The notes: a model not told the origin generated them from the sequence alone. 20,695 nucleotides of DNA from JBDSKH01 sp050245915 (GCA_050245915.1 JBFWWZ010000047.1:1-20695), one strand, 5' to 3'. Counted from the stretch's first letter, positions 1-6,949 are shown. Made by a program: numbers and translations.

Positions 1-123
1 CTGGGCGACGATGCCCCGTCCCTCCTGGCTGCCGGCGAGACGGCGGCGCTCGCAGCCGCGATCACCGTGAGTCGAGCGGGCGCCGACCTTCCGACAGCCG
101 CGGAACTGGCCGCCGCCCGCTAG
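1..123 (+). CDS. C-terminal end of a probable PfkB-family carbohydrate kinase (partial)
   Basis: The first frame is open from the window edge to a TAG at 121-123, giving 40 residues that begin LGDDAPSLLAAGE and end DLPTAAELAAAR. The stretch AAAITVSRAGADLPTAAEL resembles the last helix and tail of ribokinase/PfkB sugar kinases, where the usual pattern is 'AA..A(V/L)(T/S)R.GA..(L/S)P'. The ATP-binding and catalytic GAGD regions of such a kinase would lie upstream of the window, so substrate and activity cannot be judged. High-GC codon use matches the neighbours. It could also be another Ala-rich protein end; family assignment is moderate. Confidence 0.55.
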   Translation: MGDDAPSLLAAGETAALAAAITVSRAGADLPTAAELAAAR

Positions 124-140
124 GCGGGCTCGAGCATAAG

Positions 141-181
141 TTGAACACGGAAGTCGTGCTGCCCCCACGACATTTGAACAC
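141..181. promoter_or_regulatory. Direct repeat TTGAACAC flanking a small hairpin, upstream of the DUF899 gene
   Basis: TTGAACAC occurs at 141-148 and again at 174-181, 33 bp apart (about three helical turns). Between them GTCGTG (153-158) and CACGAC (166-171) form a 6-bp stem with a 7-nt loop. The block fills most of the 78-bp gap before the ATG at 202. It could be a regulator site for the DUF899 gene or the terminator of the upstream kinase. No T-tract follows the stem, which argues against a classic terminator. Confidence 0.3.
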
Positions 182-201
182 CGTCCACAAATCCAGGCGG
201 C

Positions 202-948
202 ATGACTCTCCCTCCCATCGTCGACACCGAGACCTGGCAGAAGGCCCGCGACGAACTGATGCTCCGCGAGAAGGCGCACACCCGCGAAGGTGACGCCATC
301 GCGGCCGCCCGGCGGCGGCTCCCGATGGTCGAGGTCGACCCCGCGACCACGGTGGTGGGACCCGACGGCCCGGTTCCATTCATCGAGCTCTTCGAGGGTC
401 GCGACGAGCTGCTGACCTACAAGCACATGTGGTGGGATGGCGCTCCCCACAACGGGCAGTGCGAGGGCTGCACGATCACGGCGTGGGCGCTGCGCGACGC
501 GGTCTACCTCCGCGCTCGCGGGGTGTCGTTCGCGGTGCTCACCACCGGGGTCTGGGACGAGGTCGCGCCTTTCCGCGAGTTCATGGGCTACACCGAACGC
601 TGGTACTCGGTCCGGGATGTCGCGGCACCGATCGGCGACGACATGGGCACGATCAGCTGCTTCCTGCGCGACGGCGAGCGGGTGTTCCTCACCTACTCGA
701 CCACCGGTCGCGGCAACGAGGTGGCCAACGGCGTCTTCGGGCTTCTCGACATGACGCCGTACGGACGCCGCGAATCCTGGCAGGACGTGCCCGACGGGTG
801 GCCCGAAGGCAACCACGCCTGCTGGTACTGGCGCACCGGACCCGACAACAGCCGCGTCGACTGGGACGACACTCGCCCGAGCCCGCAGTGGACCCGGCCC
901 GGCGCCACCCCGACCTCAGGGCTGGGGCGCACCACGATGCACCACTGA
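202..948 (+). CDS. DUF899 family thioredoxin-fold protein
   Basis: This 248-aa protein matches the DUF899 family (predicted thioredoxin-like dithiol-disulfide oxidoreductases). It has the family's N-terminal helix (W12 QKARDELMLREKAHTREGDA), the strand RRRLPMVEVD at 38-46, the GPDG..PFIELFEGRDEL stretch and a C87-x-x-C90 pair (CEGC) where the thioredoxin active site lies. Residues WDEVAPFREFMGYTERWYS follow as usual for the family. No signal peptide or membrane segment is seen, so it is probably cytoplasmic. The ATG at 202 has only a weak AGGCGG upstream. It converges with ramB, 9 bp away, and stands alone as a transcription unit. The physiological substrate of this family is not known; a redox role is inferred from the fold and the CxxC. 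Confidence 0.85.
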   Translation: MTLPPIVDTETWQKARDELMLREKAHTREGDAIAAARRRLPMVEVDPATTVVGPDGPVPFIELFEGRDELLTYKHMWWDGAPHNGQCEGCTITAWALRDAVYLRARGVSFAVLTTGVWDEVAPFREFMGYTERWYSVRDVAAPIGDDMGTISCFLRDGERVFLTYSTTGRGNEVANGVFGLLDMTPYGRRESWQDVPDGWPEGNHACWYWRTGPDNSRVDWDDTRPSPQWTRPGATPTSGLGRTTMHH

Positions 949-957
949 GCGGGGACC

Positions 958-2388
958 TCACGAGTCGGGCGCGTGAGCGTCGAGGAACCCGTACACCTCC
1001 GTCAGGTCCACCCCGGTGAAGGATGCCGTCGGCATCGCCGCGAGCAGCGACGAGTTCAGCCGGGCGCTCGGCCAGGCGTGGTCGGCCCACCGCGCGGCGA
1101 GCCCGGCCGGCGGCTGCTGGCAGCACGACGGGTCGGGGCATCCTGACGTCCGTCTCCGGGTGGTGTCCCGACCGCGGAACCATTTCACGTGCGCGAACGG
1201 GGTGCCGACGCTGACCGAGAACGCACCCGCGCTGGTCCCCTGGATGCTCGAGGTGCACCAGAACGTGCCGTTGGGCTTGTCGGTGTACTGGTGGTACGGA
1301 CTGAAGCGGTCCTCGATGTCGAACACCTGGCGCGCGCTCCAGTAGCGGCAGACGATCTGGCCCTCGACGGCCCCGAGCACGTCGCTCGGGAAGGCGGCGC
1401 CGTCGTTCTCGTACGCCTTCGAGATCGCACCCGACGAGTGCACCTTCAGGAAGTGCACCGGGATGCCGAGGTGGCGCGTGGCGAGGTTCGTGAACCGGTG
1501 CGCCGCCGTCTCGTAGGTCGTGGCGAACGCGTCGCGCAGGTCTTCGACCGACAGCTCGCGGGCGTCTTTCGCGGACGACAGGAACGGCACCGCCGATGCC
1601 TCCGGGATCAGCAGCGCCCCCGCCAGGTAGTTCGTCTCGACGCGCTGACGCAGCAGGTCGGGGTAGTCGCGCGGTTCCTGTTTGCCGAGGACGTGCGCGG
1701 CGAGAGCCTGCAGCAGGGCGGAGCGCGGATCCGCTCCCGCCGACTGACGCACCGGCAGGTAGATGCGCCCGTTGCGGTGGTCGGTGACGCTGCGGGTGGT
1801 GGCGGGCAGGTCGGATACGTAGTGGAGCGTGAACCCCAGGTGGCTGGCGAGGTCGGACGCGAGCCGCTGGGACAACGGCCCCCCGGTGTGCCCCACCGCG
1901 GCGAGCAGGTCGCGGGCGATGGTCTCGAGCTCTTCGAAGTGGTTGCCGCGCTTGCGCTGCTCGGCCCGCAGTTCGACGTTGGCGCGGCGCGCGACCTCCG
2001 GTGTCGCGGCGCGCTCCTCGTGCAGCCGCTGCAGTTCGTCGTGGAGCCCGAGGATCGTCTCGATCGCCTCGTCGCTCAGCGACTTGCGGACGGGCAGCGG
2101 CGGCAGCCCGATCGAGGCGTACAGCGGTCCGCGCTGCGCTCGCTCGAGAGCGATCTCGAGCGCCGCGCGCCGCGACGGGGGCTCGGGGCTCAGCAGGTCG
2201 TCGAGCGTGGTGCCGAGCACGCGCGAGAGCCGCTGCAGCTCGCTGAGCTTCAGCTCGCGTTTGCCGTTCTCGATCACCGAGACCTGCGACGGCGCCCTGT
2301 CGAGTGCGGCGGCGAGCGCCTCCAGTGTCATGCCGCAGTCGGAGCGCAGCTGCCGGATGCGGCGGCCGATCGTGAGGGAGTCGAGCAC
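958..2388 (-). CDS. ramB: RamB-like transcriptional regulator (ScfR family: XRE HTH, IrrE-like and DUF2083 domains)
   Basis: From the N-terminus there is an XRE helix-turn-helix (GRRIRQLR ... MTLEALAAALDRAPSQVSVIENGKREL), a middle IrrE/ImmA-like segment around NYLAGALLIPE, and a C-terminal DUF2083 region (AVEGQIVCRYWSARQVFDIEDRFSPYHQ). The latter ends in the cysteine cluster CPDPSCC typical of short-chain fatty acyl-CoA responsive regulators. In Corynebacterium and Mycobacterium, RamB controls glyoxylate-shunt and acetate genes, and here the gene is divergent from aceA-aceB, which supports the same role. The start is uncertain. The GTG at 2386-2388 places seven residues before the GRRIRQLR motif as in relatives, but GAGGAG lies directly against it. 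The open frame extends to a GTG at 2493, which would cover the apparent promoter and operator, so I rejected that start. A GTG at 2425-2427 is also possible. Confidence 0.9.
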   Translation of the reverse strand: MLDSLTIGRRIRQLRSDCGMTLEALAAALDRAPSQVSVIENGKRELKLSELQRLSRVLGTTLDDLLSPEPPSRRAALEIALERAQRGPLYASIGLPPLPVRKSLSDEAIETILGLHDELQRLHEERAATPEVARRANVELRAEQRKRGNHFEELETIARDLLAAVGHTGGPLSQRLASDLASHLGFTLHYVSDLPATTRSVTDHRNGRIYLPVRQSAGADPRSALLQALAAHVLGKQEPRDYPDLLRQRVETNYLAGALLIPEASAVPFLSSAKDARELSVEDLRDAFATTYETAAHRFTNLATRHLGIPVHFLKVHSSGAISKAYENDGAAFPSDVLGAVEGQIVCRYWSARQVFDIEDRFSPYHQYTDKPNGTFWCTSSIQGTSAGAFSVSVGTPFAHVKWFRGRDTTRRRTSGCPDPSCCQQPPAGLAARWADHAWPSARLNSSLLAAMPTASFTGVDLTEVYGFLDAHAPDS

Positions 2389-2462
2389 CTCCTCATCGTC
2401 GAACCTTTCAGCGGGGTGGGACGGCACCTCCCCACACTGGCAGACATCGTTCTTCTTGGGAA

Positions 2463-2484
2463 CAGAAAGAGATGGATATTTCTG
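2463..2484. promoter_or_regulatory. Candidate operator in the ramB-aceA divergent region
   Basis: CAGAAA (2463-2468) and TTTCTG (2479-2484) form a perfect inverted repeat with a 10-bp spacer, so the half-sites lie one helical turn apart. It overlaps the -10 region predicted for ramB and lies 48-69 bp before the aceA ATG. This position would allow one protein to control both divergent units. RamB itself is the obvious candidate, but the sequence does not match the TTTGCAAA-like core I recall for corynebacterial RamB, so the binder is unproven. Confidence 0.4.
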
Positions 2485-2502
2485 CCCGGGCACGCGGTGA
2501 AA
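2473..2502 (-). promoter_or_regulatory. Predicted ramB promoter
   Basis: On the minus strand a -35-like TTTCAC (2502-2497) is followed after 18 bp by a -10-like TATCCA (2478-2473). Transcription would start near 2466, leaving a leader of about 80 nt before the GTG at 2388. This arrangement is one reason for preferring the shorter ramB reading frame. Confidence 0.35.
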
Positions 2503-2531
2503 CTCGCGAGGGCGGCATCCAGGCTCGAGGC

Positions 2532-3824
2532 ATGAAGACCGGAGACCAGACCCAGACCGCGGCCGAGCTCGAGACCGAGTGGGCGGCCGACCCCCGCTGG
2601 TGCGGCGTCCGCCGCGACTACACGGCCGAGGACGTCATCGCCCTGCGCGGTCCGGTGCGCGAGGCACGCACCCTCGCGCAGCGCGGTGCCGAGCAGCTGT
2701 GGCAGCTGATCCAGGAGAGCGGCCCCGACGAGTGGATCGCCGCGCTCGGCGCCCTCACCGGCAACCAGGCGGTGCAGCAGGTGCGCGCCGGGCTGAAGGC
2801 GATCTACCTGTCCGGCTGGCAGGTCGCCGCGGACGCCAACCTCAGCGGGCAGACCTACCCCGACCAGAGCCTCTACCCGGCGAACTCGGTGCCGGCGGTC
2901 GTGCGCCGCATCAACAACGCGCTCTTGCGCACCGGGCAGATCGAAGGGGTCTCGACAGGCTCGACCACCGAGTGGATGGTCCCGATCGTCGCGGATGCCG
3001 AGGCCGGCTTCGGCGGGCCCCTCAACGCCTACGAGCTGATGCACTCGATGATCGAGGCGGGAGCTGCAGGCGTGCACTGGGAGGACCAGCTCGCCAGCGA
3101 GAAGAAGTGCGGGCACATGGGCGGCAAGGTGCTGATCCCGACCGGTCAGCACATCCGCACCCTGAACGCGGCGCGGCTGGCGGCCGACGTCGCCGGGGTG
3201 CCGACGATCGTCATCGCCCGCACCGACGCGCTCGCCGCGACCCTGCTGACCAGCGACCACGACGAGCGGGACCTCCCGTTCCTCACCGGCGGCCGCACCG
3301 CGGAGGGGTTCTACGAGGTCGAGAACGGCATCGGCCCGGTGCTGGCCCGCGGCCACGCGTACGCGCCGTACGCCGATCTGCTCTGGGTCGAATCCGACAA
3401 GCCGAACCTCGAGCTGGCCCGCACGTTCGCCGACAGCATCCATGCGGAGTTCCCCGACCAGAAGCTGGCCTACAACTGCTCGCCCAGCTTCAACTGGAAG
3501 AGCCACCTCGACGACGACCAGATCGCACGCTTCCAGCGCGAGCTGTCGGCGATGGGCTACGCGTTCCAGTTCATCACCCTGGCCGGATTCCATTCGCTGA
3601 ACCACGGCATGTTCGAGCTGGCCAGCGGCTACCGCGACCGCCAGATGAGCGCGTACGTCGAGCTGCAGGAGGCCGAGTTCGCCTCCGAGGCCAACGGCTA
3701 CACCGCCACCAAGCACCAGCGGGAGGTCGGGACGGGCTACTTCGACCGCGTGAGCACAACCCTCAATCCCGACAGCGCGACTCTCGCGCTGGTCGGCTCG
3801 ACCGAGACGGAGCAGTTCGCATGA
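2532..3824 (+). CDS. aceA: Isocitrate lyase
   Basis: This 430-aa enzyme splits isocitrate into glyoxylate and succinate, the first step of the glyoxylate shunt, allowing growth on acetate or fatty acids. It carries the family signature KKCGHMGGK with the catalytic Cys, the metal-site region IVADAEAGFGG, HWEDQLASEKK, IARTDA, YNCSPSFNWK and the C-terminal TATKHQREVGTGYFD. Length and the opening residues (TAAELETEWAADPRW) fit actinobacterial isocitrate lyases. I chose the ATG at 2532; an in-frame ATG at 2472 would add 20 unrelated residues and lies inside the putative operator. The ribosome site is weak (GAGG just before the start). It overlaps aceB by ATGA, so the two are translationally coupled. 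Residues about 139-147 (GVSTGSTTE) replace the usual GDTSVEN-type loop and are encoded by a repeat-like sequence. Confidence 0.97.
   Translation: MKTGDQTQTAAELETEWAADPRWCGVRRDYTAEDVIALRGPVREARTLAQRGAEQLWQLIQESGPDEWIAALGALTGNQAVQQVRAGLKAIYLSGWQVAADANLSGQTYPDQSLYPANSVPAVVRRINNALLRTGQIEGVSTGSTTEWMVPIVADAEAGFGGPLNAYELMHSMIEAGAAGVHWEDQLASEKKCGHMGGKVLIPTGQHIRTLNAARLAADVAGVPTIVIARTDALAATLLTSDHDERDLPFLTGGRTAEGFYEVENGIGPVLARGHAYAPYADLLWVESDKPNLELARTFADSIHAEFPDQKLAYNCSPSFNWKSHLDDDQIARFQRELSAMGYAFQFITLAGFHSLNHGMFELASGYRDRQMSAYVELQEAEFASEANGYTATKHQREVGTGYFDRVSTTLNPDSATLALVGSTETEQFA
2948..2970 (+). repeat. Dispersed-repeat-like sequence embedded in aceA
   Basis: The stretch GGTCTCGACAGGCTCGACC, followed by ACCG, is near-palindromic around CAGG. 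It resembles a short repeat that I recall as common between genes in Microbacteriaceae and other high-GC bacteria (GTCGAGCCTGTCGAGACC on the other strand). Only this one copy was seen in the window. It is read in frame as the loop GVSTGSTT of isocitrate lyase. Confidence 0.35.
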
Positions 3825-5437
3825 TCGAGATCCAGGGTCCCGCCGGGGACCGCCACGACGAGATCCTCACGCACGACGCGCTCGAGTTCCTCGACAAGCT
3901 CCACACCGCATTCGCGGGCGAGCGCCATGAGCGGCTGAGGGCGCGGATGGTGAGGCGTCGCGACCTCGACAACGGGCGCGACCTGCGCTTCCTTCCCGAG
4001 ACCGCGTCGATCCGCGCCGACGCGACCTGGCGGGTCGCGGGACCGGGCCCCGGCCTCCACGATCGCAGGGTCGAGATCACCGGGCCGACCGACCGCAAGA
4101 TGACGGTCAACGCCCTCAACTCCGGCGCCAAGGTGTGGCTCGCGGATCACGAGGATGCGATGAGCCCGACCTGGGAGAACGTCATCGGCGGGCAGATCAA
4201 CCTGCGGGATGCGATTCGCGGCCGCCTCGAATTCACGTCCGAGGAGGGCAAACGCTACGCCGTGAAGGACGGCGACCTGCCCACCATCGTCTTCCGGCCC
4301 CGCGGATGGCACCTGGGGGAGCGGCACCTCCGTTTCGTCGATGTCGCCGGGATCGGCGCACCCGCGTCCGCGACACTGGTCGACTTCGGCCTGTACCTCT
4401 TCCACAACGCGCAGGAGCTGATCGACGGCGGGACGGGCCCGTACTTCTACCTGCCCAAGCTCGAGTCGCACCTCGAGGCCCGGCTCTGGGAGCGGGTCTT
4501 CACGTTCGCCGAGGGGCAGCTCGGTCTGGAACACGGCACGATCCGCGCGACCGTGCTGATCGAGACCATCCCGGCCGCGTTCGAGATGGACGAGATCCTG
4601 TACGAGCTCCGGGATCACGCCGCCGGACTCAACGCCGGCCGGTGGGACTACATCTTCTCGATCATCAAGAACTACCGAGGGCGCGGCAAGAGCTTCGTCC
4701 TGCCCGACCGCTCCAAGATCACGATGACCGTGCCGTTCATGCGCGCGTACACCGAGCTGCTCGTGCAGACCTGCCACAAGCGGGGCGCGCACGCGATCGG
4801 CGGGATGAGCGCCTTCATCCCGAACCGGCGGGACCCCGAGGTGACGGCGGCGGCGCTCCAGGCGGTGGCGGCGGACAAGCGCCGCGAGGCCGGCGACGGT
4901 TTCGACGGCACCTGGGTCGCCCACCCGGACCTCATTCCGACGGCTCAGGCGGAATTCGATGCGGTGCTCGGGTCGAACCCCAACCAGGTCGGCCGGCTCC
5001 GCGACGATGTGAACGTCACCGCGGCGGACCTGCTCGACCTGCGCGTGGATGGCGAGGTCACCGATGCGGGCGTCGCCGCCAACGTGTCCATCGCCTTGCG
5101 CTACGTGGAGGCCTGGCTGCGCGGCATCGGAGCGGTCGCCATCGACAACCTGATGGAGGACGCCGCGACGGCGGAGATCTCGCGATCGCAGCTCTGGCAG
5201 TGGATTCACCAGGGGGTCACGACGGCGGAGGGCACCCGCGTGACGCGGGAGTACGTCGCACGGCTCCTGGCCGACGAGCTCGGGCGGCGTCCGGATGGTC
5301 GCTTCCTCGATGCCGCTGAGGTGCTGACCGCGGTGGCCCTCGAGGACGACTTCCCGACGTTCCTCACCATCCTCGCGTCGTCGCGGTACCTCGACGCACC
5401 GACGCTGCCCGAGCGCGCGGAGGGGGCGGCGGCATGA
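3821..5437 (+). CDS. aceB: Malate synthase A
   Basis: This 538-aa protein condenses glyoxylate with acetyl-CoA to malate, completing the glyoxylate shunt started by aceA. It has the malate synthase A signature RDHAAGLNAGRWDYIF, the upstream core LADHEDAMSPTWENVIGGQ, RPRGWHLGERH and the acid-rich YFYLPKLESHLEARLW. The C-terminal region SRSQLWQWIHQGV is also typical. The short ~540-aa architecture, lacking the large inserted domain of malate synthase G, fits isoform A. The ATG at 3821 overlaps the aceA stop (ATGA) and the gene's own stop overlaps the next ATG at 5434, so three genes form one coupled operon. Codon use matches the neighbours. Regulation is presumably shared with aceA through the 2389-2531 region. 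Confidence 0.96.
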   Translation: MIEIQGPAGDRHDEILTHDALEFLDKLHTAFAGERHERLRARMVRRRDLDNGRDLRFLPETASIRADATWRVAGPGPGLHDRRVEITGPTDRKMTVNALNSGAKVWLADHEDAMSPTWENVIGGQINLRDAIRGRLEFTSEEGKRYAVKDGDLPTIVFRPRGWHLGERHLRFVDVAGIGAPASATLVDFGLYLFHNAQELIDGGTGPYFYLPKLESHLEARLWERVFTFAEGQLGLEHGTIRATVLIETIPAAFEMDEILYELRDHAAGLNAGRWDYIFSIIKNYRGRGKSFVLPDRSKITMTVPFMRAYTELLVQTCHKRGAHAIGGMSAFIPNRRDPEVTAAALQAVAADKRREAGDGFDGTWVAHPDLIPTAQAEFDAVLGSNPNQVGRLRDDVNVTAADLLDLRVDGEVTDAGVAANVSIALRYVEAWLRGIGAVAIDNLMEDAATAEISRSQLWQWIHQGVTTAEGTRVTREYVARLLADELGRRPDGRFLDAAEVLTAVALEDDFPTFLTILASSRYLDAPTLPERAEGAAA

Positions 5438-5751
5438 GGATCGTGGTCATCGGGGCGCCGGACCTCGTGGGGGAGCTCGCGTCCCACCTCCGGATCGATG
5501 CGGTGCGGAGTCTCGATCAGATCGCGCGGGACGACTTCGTCATCGACGGAACCGCGCTGTCGGTGTTCGATGCGCGCGCCCTCGATCTGGTTCTGCGGGG
5601 CCGGGGAACCGAGGTGGATGCGGTCCTGGTCACCGACGGGGCCAACCCCGCCATCCAGGACCACTACTTCGGGCGCGTGGTCGAGGTCGGCGGCCCCGAC
5701 CCGCTGGGGTCCGCGCTCGACGCACTCCGCGAGATCCTGCTCGTGGCGTGA
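5434..5751 (+). CDS. Small adenylate-kinase-like protein without nucleotide-binding motifs
   Basis: This is a 105-aa soluble protein coupled to aceB by an ATGA overlap. I see a collapsed adenylate kinase. Residues 1-20 (MRIVVIGAPDLVGELASHLR) align with the kinase start MRxVLLGPPGAGKGTQ but lack the P-loop GxxGxGK[ST]. Residues 34-54 (DFVIDGTALSVFDARALDLVL) align with GFxLDGFPRTxxQAxALD but lose the AMP-binding FPR. Residues 62-68 (DAVLVTD) match xDAVIEL, and 75-103 (QDHYFGRVVEVGG ... ALDALREIL) match the final IDYYRxRGLL.VDG..ILAAL. The NMP-binding and LID regions are missing. Catalysis is therefore unlikely; a binding or regulatory role is possible. The adenylate kinase relationship is my reading by eye, and a chance resemblance of a small Rossmann-like protein remains possible. 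Confidence 0.7.
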   Translation: MRIVVIGAPDLVGELASHLRIDAVRSLDQIARDDFVIDGTALSVFDARALDLVLRGRGTEVDAVLVTDGANPAIQDHYFGRVVEVGGPDPLGSALDALREILLVA

Positions 5752-5763
5752 TCGCGCCGGCGG

Positions 5764-5961
5764 TCAGGCGCCGAGCAGCTCCAGCCCGTGGAAGATCAGG
5801 TACACCGGCCACACCATGGCCTGCAGCAGCCCCAGCACGACGCCCCAGAAGGATCCGTCGCTGCGGGAGACGAAGTAGATCGCGGCTCCGATGTACGCCA
5901 TGAGCATGAAGACGCCGGTGATGCCGTTCCGTTCGACGACCCTCGTCCGGACGGCGGTCAC
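5764..5961 (-). CDS. Small two-helix membrane protein, coupled to the DUF805 gene
   Basis: This 65-aa protein starts at a GTG (5961-5959) that overlaps the DUF805 stop as GTGA and has a strong GGAGG at 5973-5969, eight bases ahead. After a basic N-terminus (TAVRTRVVERNG) there are two hydrophobic segments, about residues 14-32 (ITGVFMLMAYIGAAIYFVS) and 39-60 (WGVVLGLLQAMVWPVYLIF), joined by a short polar turn SRSDGS. No family was recognised. Context suggests that it is made together with the DUF805 protein and may form a complex with it. It converges with the aceAB operon, 12 bp away. Confidence 0.7.
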   Translation of the reverse strand: MTAVRTRVVERNGITGVFMLMAYIGAAIYFVSRSDGSFWGVVLGLLQAMVWPVYLIFHGLELLGA

Positions 5962-6341
5962 CGGGTCACCTCCGTGCCCGTTTCGGCGACGCTGGGTTCG
6001 CAGAACCGCACGATCAGGACGATGAGGCCGGCGATCGGGAGCAGGATCCAGAAGAGCTCCGTCCACTGCCGCCCCGCGTCCCGGAGGCGTCGCACGGACA
6101 CGGCGAGGGTCGGCAGCAGGACGGCGATCGACCACAGCCCGGCGAGGCTCGATCCGATCGAGATCACCCCGTCGGGGGTTGCGAGGTTGAGCGTGCCGAG
6201 CGCCGAGCTGACGAGGGTCGTGAACAGCACGAACCACCAGAACTCGGGGCGTCGTGCCCGGCCGGAGAACTCGGCGTACTTGGTGAAGACGGTCGTGATC
6301 GCGCCGGCGAAGGTCATCGAGGCGACTGTTGTGTCGGTCAT
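5958..6341 (-). CDS. DUF805 family membrane protein
   Basis: This 127-aa protein matches DUF805. The N-terminal FAGAITTVFTKYAEFSGRARRPEFWWF holds the family's typical 'F.GRA.R.EFWWF' motif, followed by membrane helices around 36-52, 60-80 and 96-112. The loop SVRRLRDAGRQW is the family's conserved 'RRLHD.GRSGW' element. The ATG at 6341 has a good AAAGGGGAG ribosome site. The function of DUF805 proteins is not established; they are inner-membrane proteins found in many bacteria. The downstream 65-aa gene overlaps its stop. A DosR-box-like sequence lies 52-65 bp upstream of the start, so it may belong to the same regulon as the genes after 8900. Confidence 0.9.
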   Translation of the reverse strand: MTDTTVASMTFAGAITTVFTKYAEFSGRARRPEFWWFVLFTTLVSSALGTLNLATPDGVISIGSSLAGLWSIAVLLPTLAVSVRRLRDAGRQWTELFWILLPIAGLIVLIVRFCEPSVAETGTEVTR

Positions 6342-6392
6342 GGGGCTCCCCTTTCCGGCATCCATCTGACCGCGCCGCGTACACGCCCGGTA

Positions 6393-6406
6393 CGGCCGAA
6401 GGTCCC
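6393..6406 (-). promoter_or_regulatory. DosR-box-like sequence upstream of the DUF805 gene (weak candidate)
   Basis: On the minus strand the sequence reads GGGACCTTCGGCCG. It fits GGGACNNNNGNCCC except for the last base. It lies in the 80-bp gap between marR and the DUF805 gene. At the 30-bp spacing seen for the other boxes I find only TCAGAT, a poor -10, so this is the least certain of the five candidates. A 7-bp inverted repeat CGCCGCG/CGCGGCG (6373-6379 and 6406-6412) surrounds it and may serve as a terminator for marR. Confidence 0.35.
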
Positions 6407-6421
6407 GCGGCGGAGAACGTG

Positions 6422-6913
6422 CTACGTGGCGCGGATGGCGTGGCCGAGCCGGTCGCTCGGGTCCAGCCGATCGGTGATGCGCCGCAGCAGCATCCCGAGC
6501 GTCTCCAGCTCGTCGTCGGTGAACTGATCGACGACGAGTGCCTTCGCGGTCTCGATGTGACCGGGCGTCGCCTTCACGACGACCCGCCTGCCCTCGGTGG
6601 TGAGACGCACCTCGACGCTGCGACGGTCCTGCGCCGCCACGGTCCGGGTGACCAGACCGCGCTCTTCGAGCCGGGCGAGCACGTGGGACAGCCGGGGGAG
6701 GGTGGCGTTCACCGCCTGGGCGATGTCGCTGGGGCTGAGGGCGCCGAGTGGGGCGAGCTGCACGAGCGACAGCACGGCGAACTCGAAGTGGGTGAGGTGC
6801 GAGTCTCGGCGCAGCTGGGCATCGAGTGCGGCGGGCAGCAGTTCGCTGATCGCGATGAGCTGCAGCCAGGTATCGGACTGCAGGTCGGACATCTTCGCCA
6901 CGTTTCGCGCCAT
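6422..6913 (-). CDS. MarR-family transcriptional regulator
   Basis: This 163-aa winged-helix repressor has the MarR layout: an N-terminal dimer helix (TWLQLIAISELLPAALDAQLRRD), the strand LTHFEFAVLSLV, the HTH LSPSDIAQAVNATLPRLSHVLARLEERGLV, the wing TRTVAAQDRRSVEVRLTTEGRRVV with the family's DxR motif, and a C-terminal dimer helix. Such proteins usually bind palindromes and release them on binding small aromatic or oxidising ligands. The ATG at 6913 lies 6 nt after a strong TACTAT (-10), suggesting a leaderless mRNA; ATG 6892 is the alternative. The gene is divergent from the SDR gene, and an 18-bp palindrome sits between them. A closely related palindrome precedes the gene at 8304. The ligand cannot be told from sequence. 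Confidence 0.93.
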   Translation of the reverse strand: MARNVAKMSDLQSDTWLQLIAISELLPAALDAQLRRDSHLTHFEFAVLSLVQLAPLGALSPSDIAQAVNATLPRLSHVLARLEERGLVTRTVAAQDRRSVEVRLTTEGRRVVVKATPGHIETAKALVVDQFTDDELETLGMLLRRITDRLDPSDRLGHAIRAT

Positions 6914-6919
6914 CCGGGA

Positions 6920-6925
6920 ATAGTA
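6920..6925 (-). promoter_or_regulatory. marR -10 element, probably leaderless
   Basis: TACTAT on the minus strand fits the actinobacterial -10 pattern TAnnnT. Only six bases separate it from the ATG at 6913, so transcription would start at or next to the start codon. The operator at 6932-6949 occupies the spacer/-35 zone, as expected for autorepression. Confidence 0.5.
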
Positions 6926-6931
6926 CCCCAG

Positions 6932-6949
6932 TAGTTGCAGTTACAACTA
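6932..6949. promoter_or_regulatory. Probable MarR operator 1 (marR/SDR divergent promoters)
   Basis: TAGTTG (6932-6937) and CAACTA (6944-6949) are a perfect inverted repeat with a 6-bp spacer. Read on the minus strand the 18-mer is TAGTTGTAACTGCAACTA. It matches 14 of 18 bases with the site at 8273-8290. It is placed where bound repressor would block both the marR promoter and the SDR promoter. Confidence 0.65.

Noticed and set aside
2417..2433. GGGACGGCACCTCCCC upstream of aceA as a DosR-like box.
   Set aside because: Wrong spacing between half-sites, and aceA is better explained by RamB control.
2389..2493. An N-terminal extension of RamB to the GTG at 2493.
   Set aside because: The extra residues are not part of the XRE domain and would cover the palindrome and the likely ramB promoter.
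2472..2531. An N-terminal extension of isocitrate lyase from ATG 2472.
   Set aside because: The 20 added residues have no family counterpart and overlap the predicted operator and ramB promoter. The start at 2532 gives the usual N-terminus.
3574..3759. Numerous short Arg-rich open frames inside aceA, xfp and other genes.
   Set aside because: They are alternative-frame shadows with no ribosome site, no motif and composition typical of out-of-frame high-GC DNA.
6918..6931. GGGGTACTATTCCC on the minus strand as a DosR-like dyad.
   Set aside because: It lacks the GGGAC half-site and is better explained as the marR -10 (TACTAT) with flanking G/C runs.
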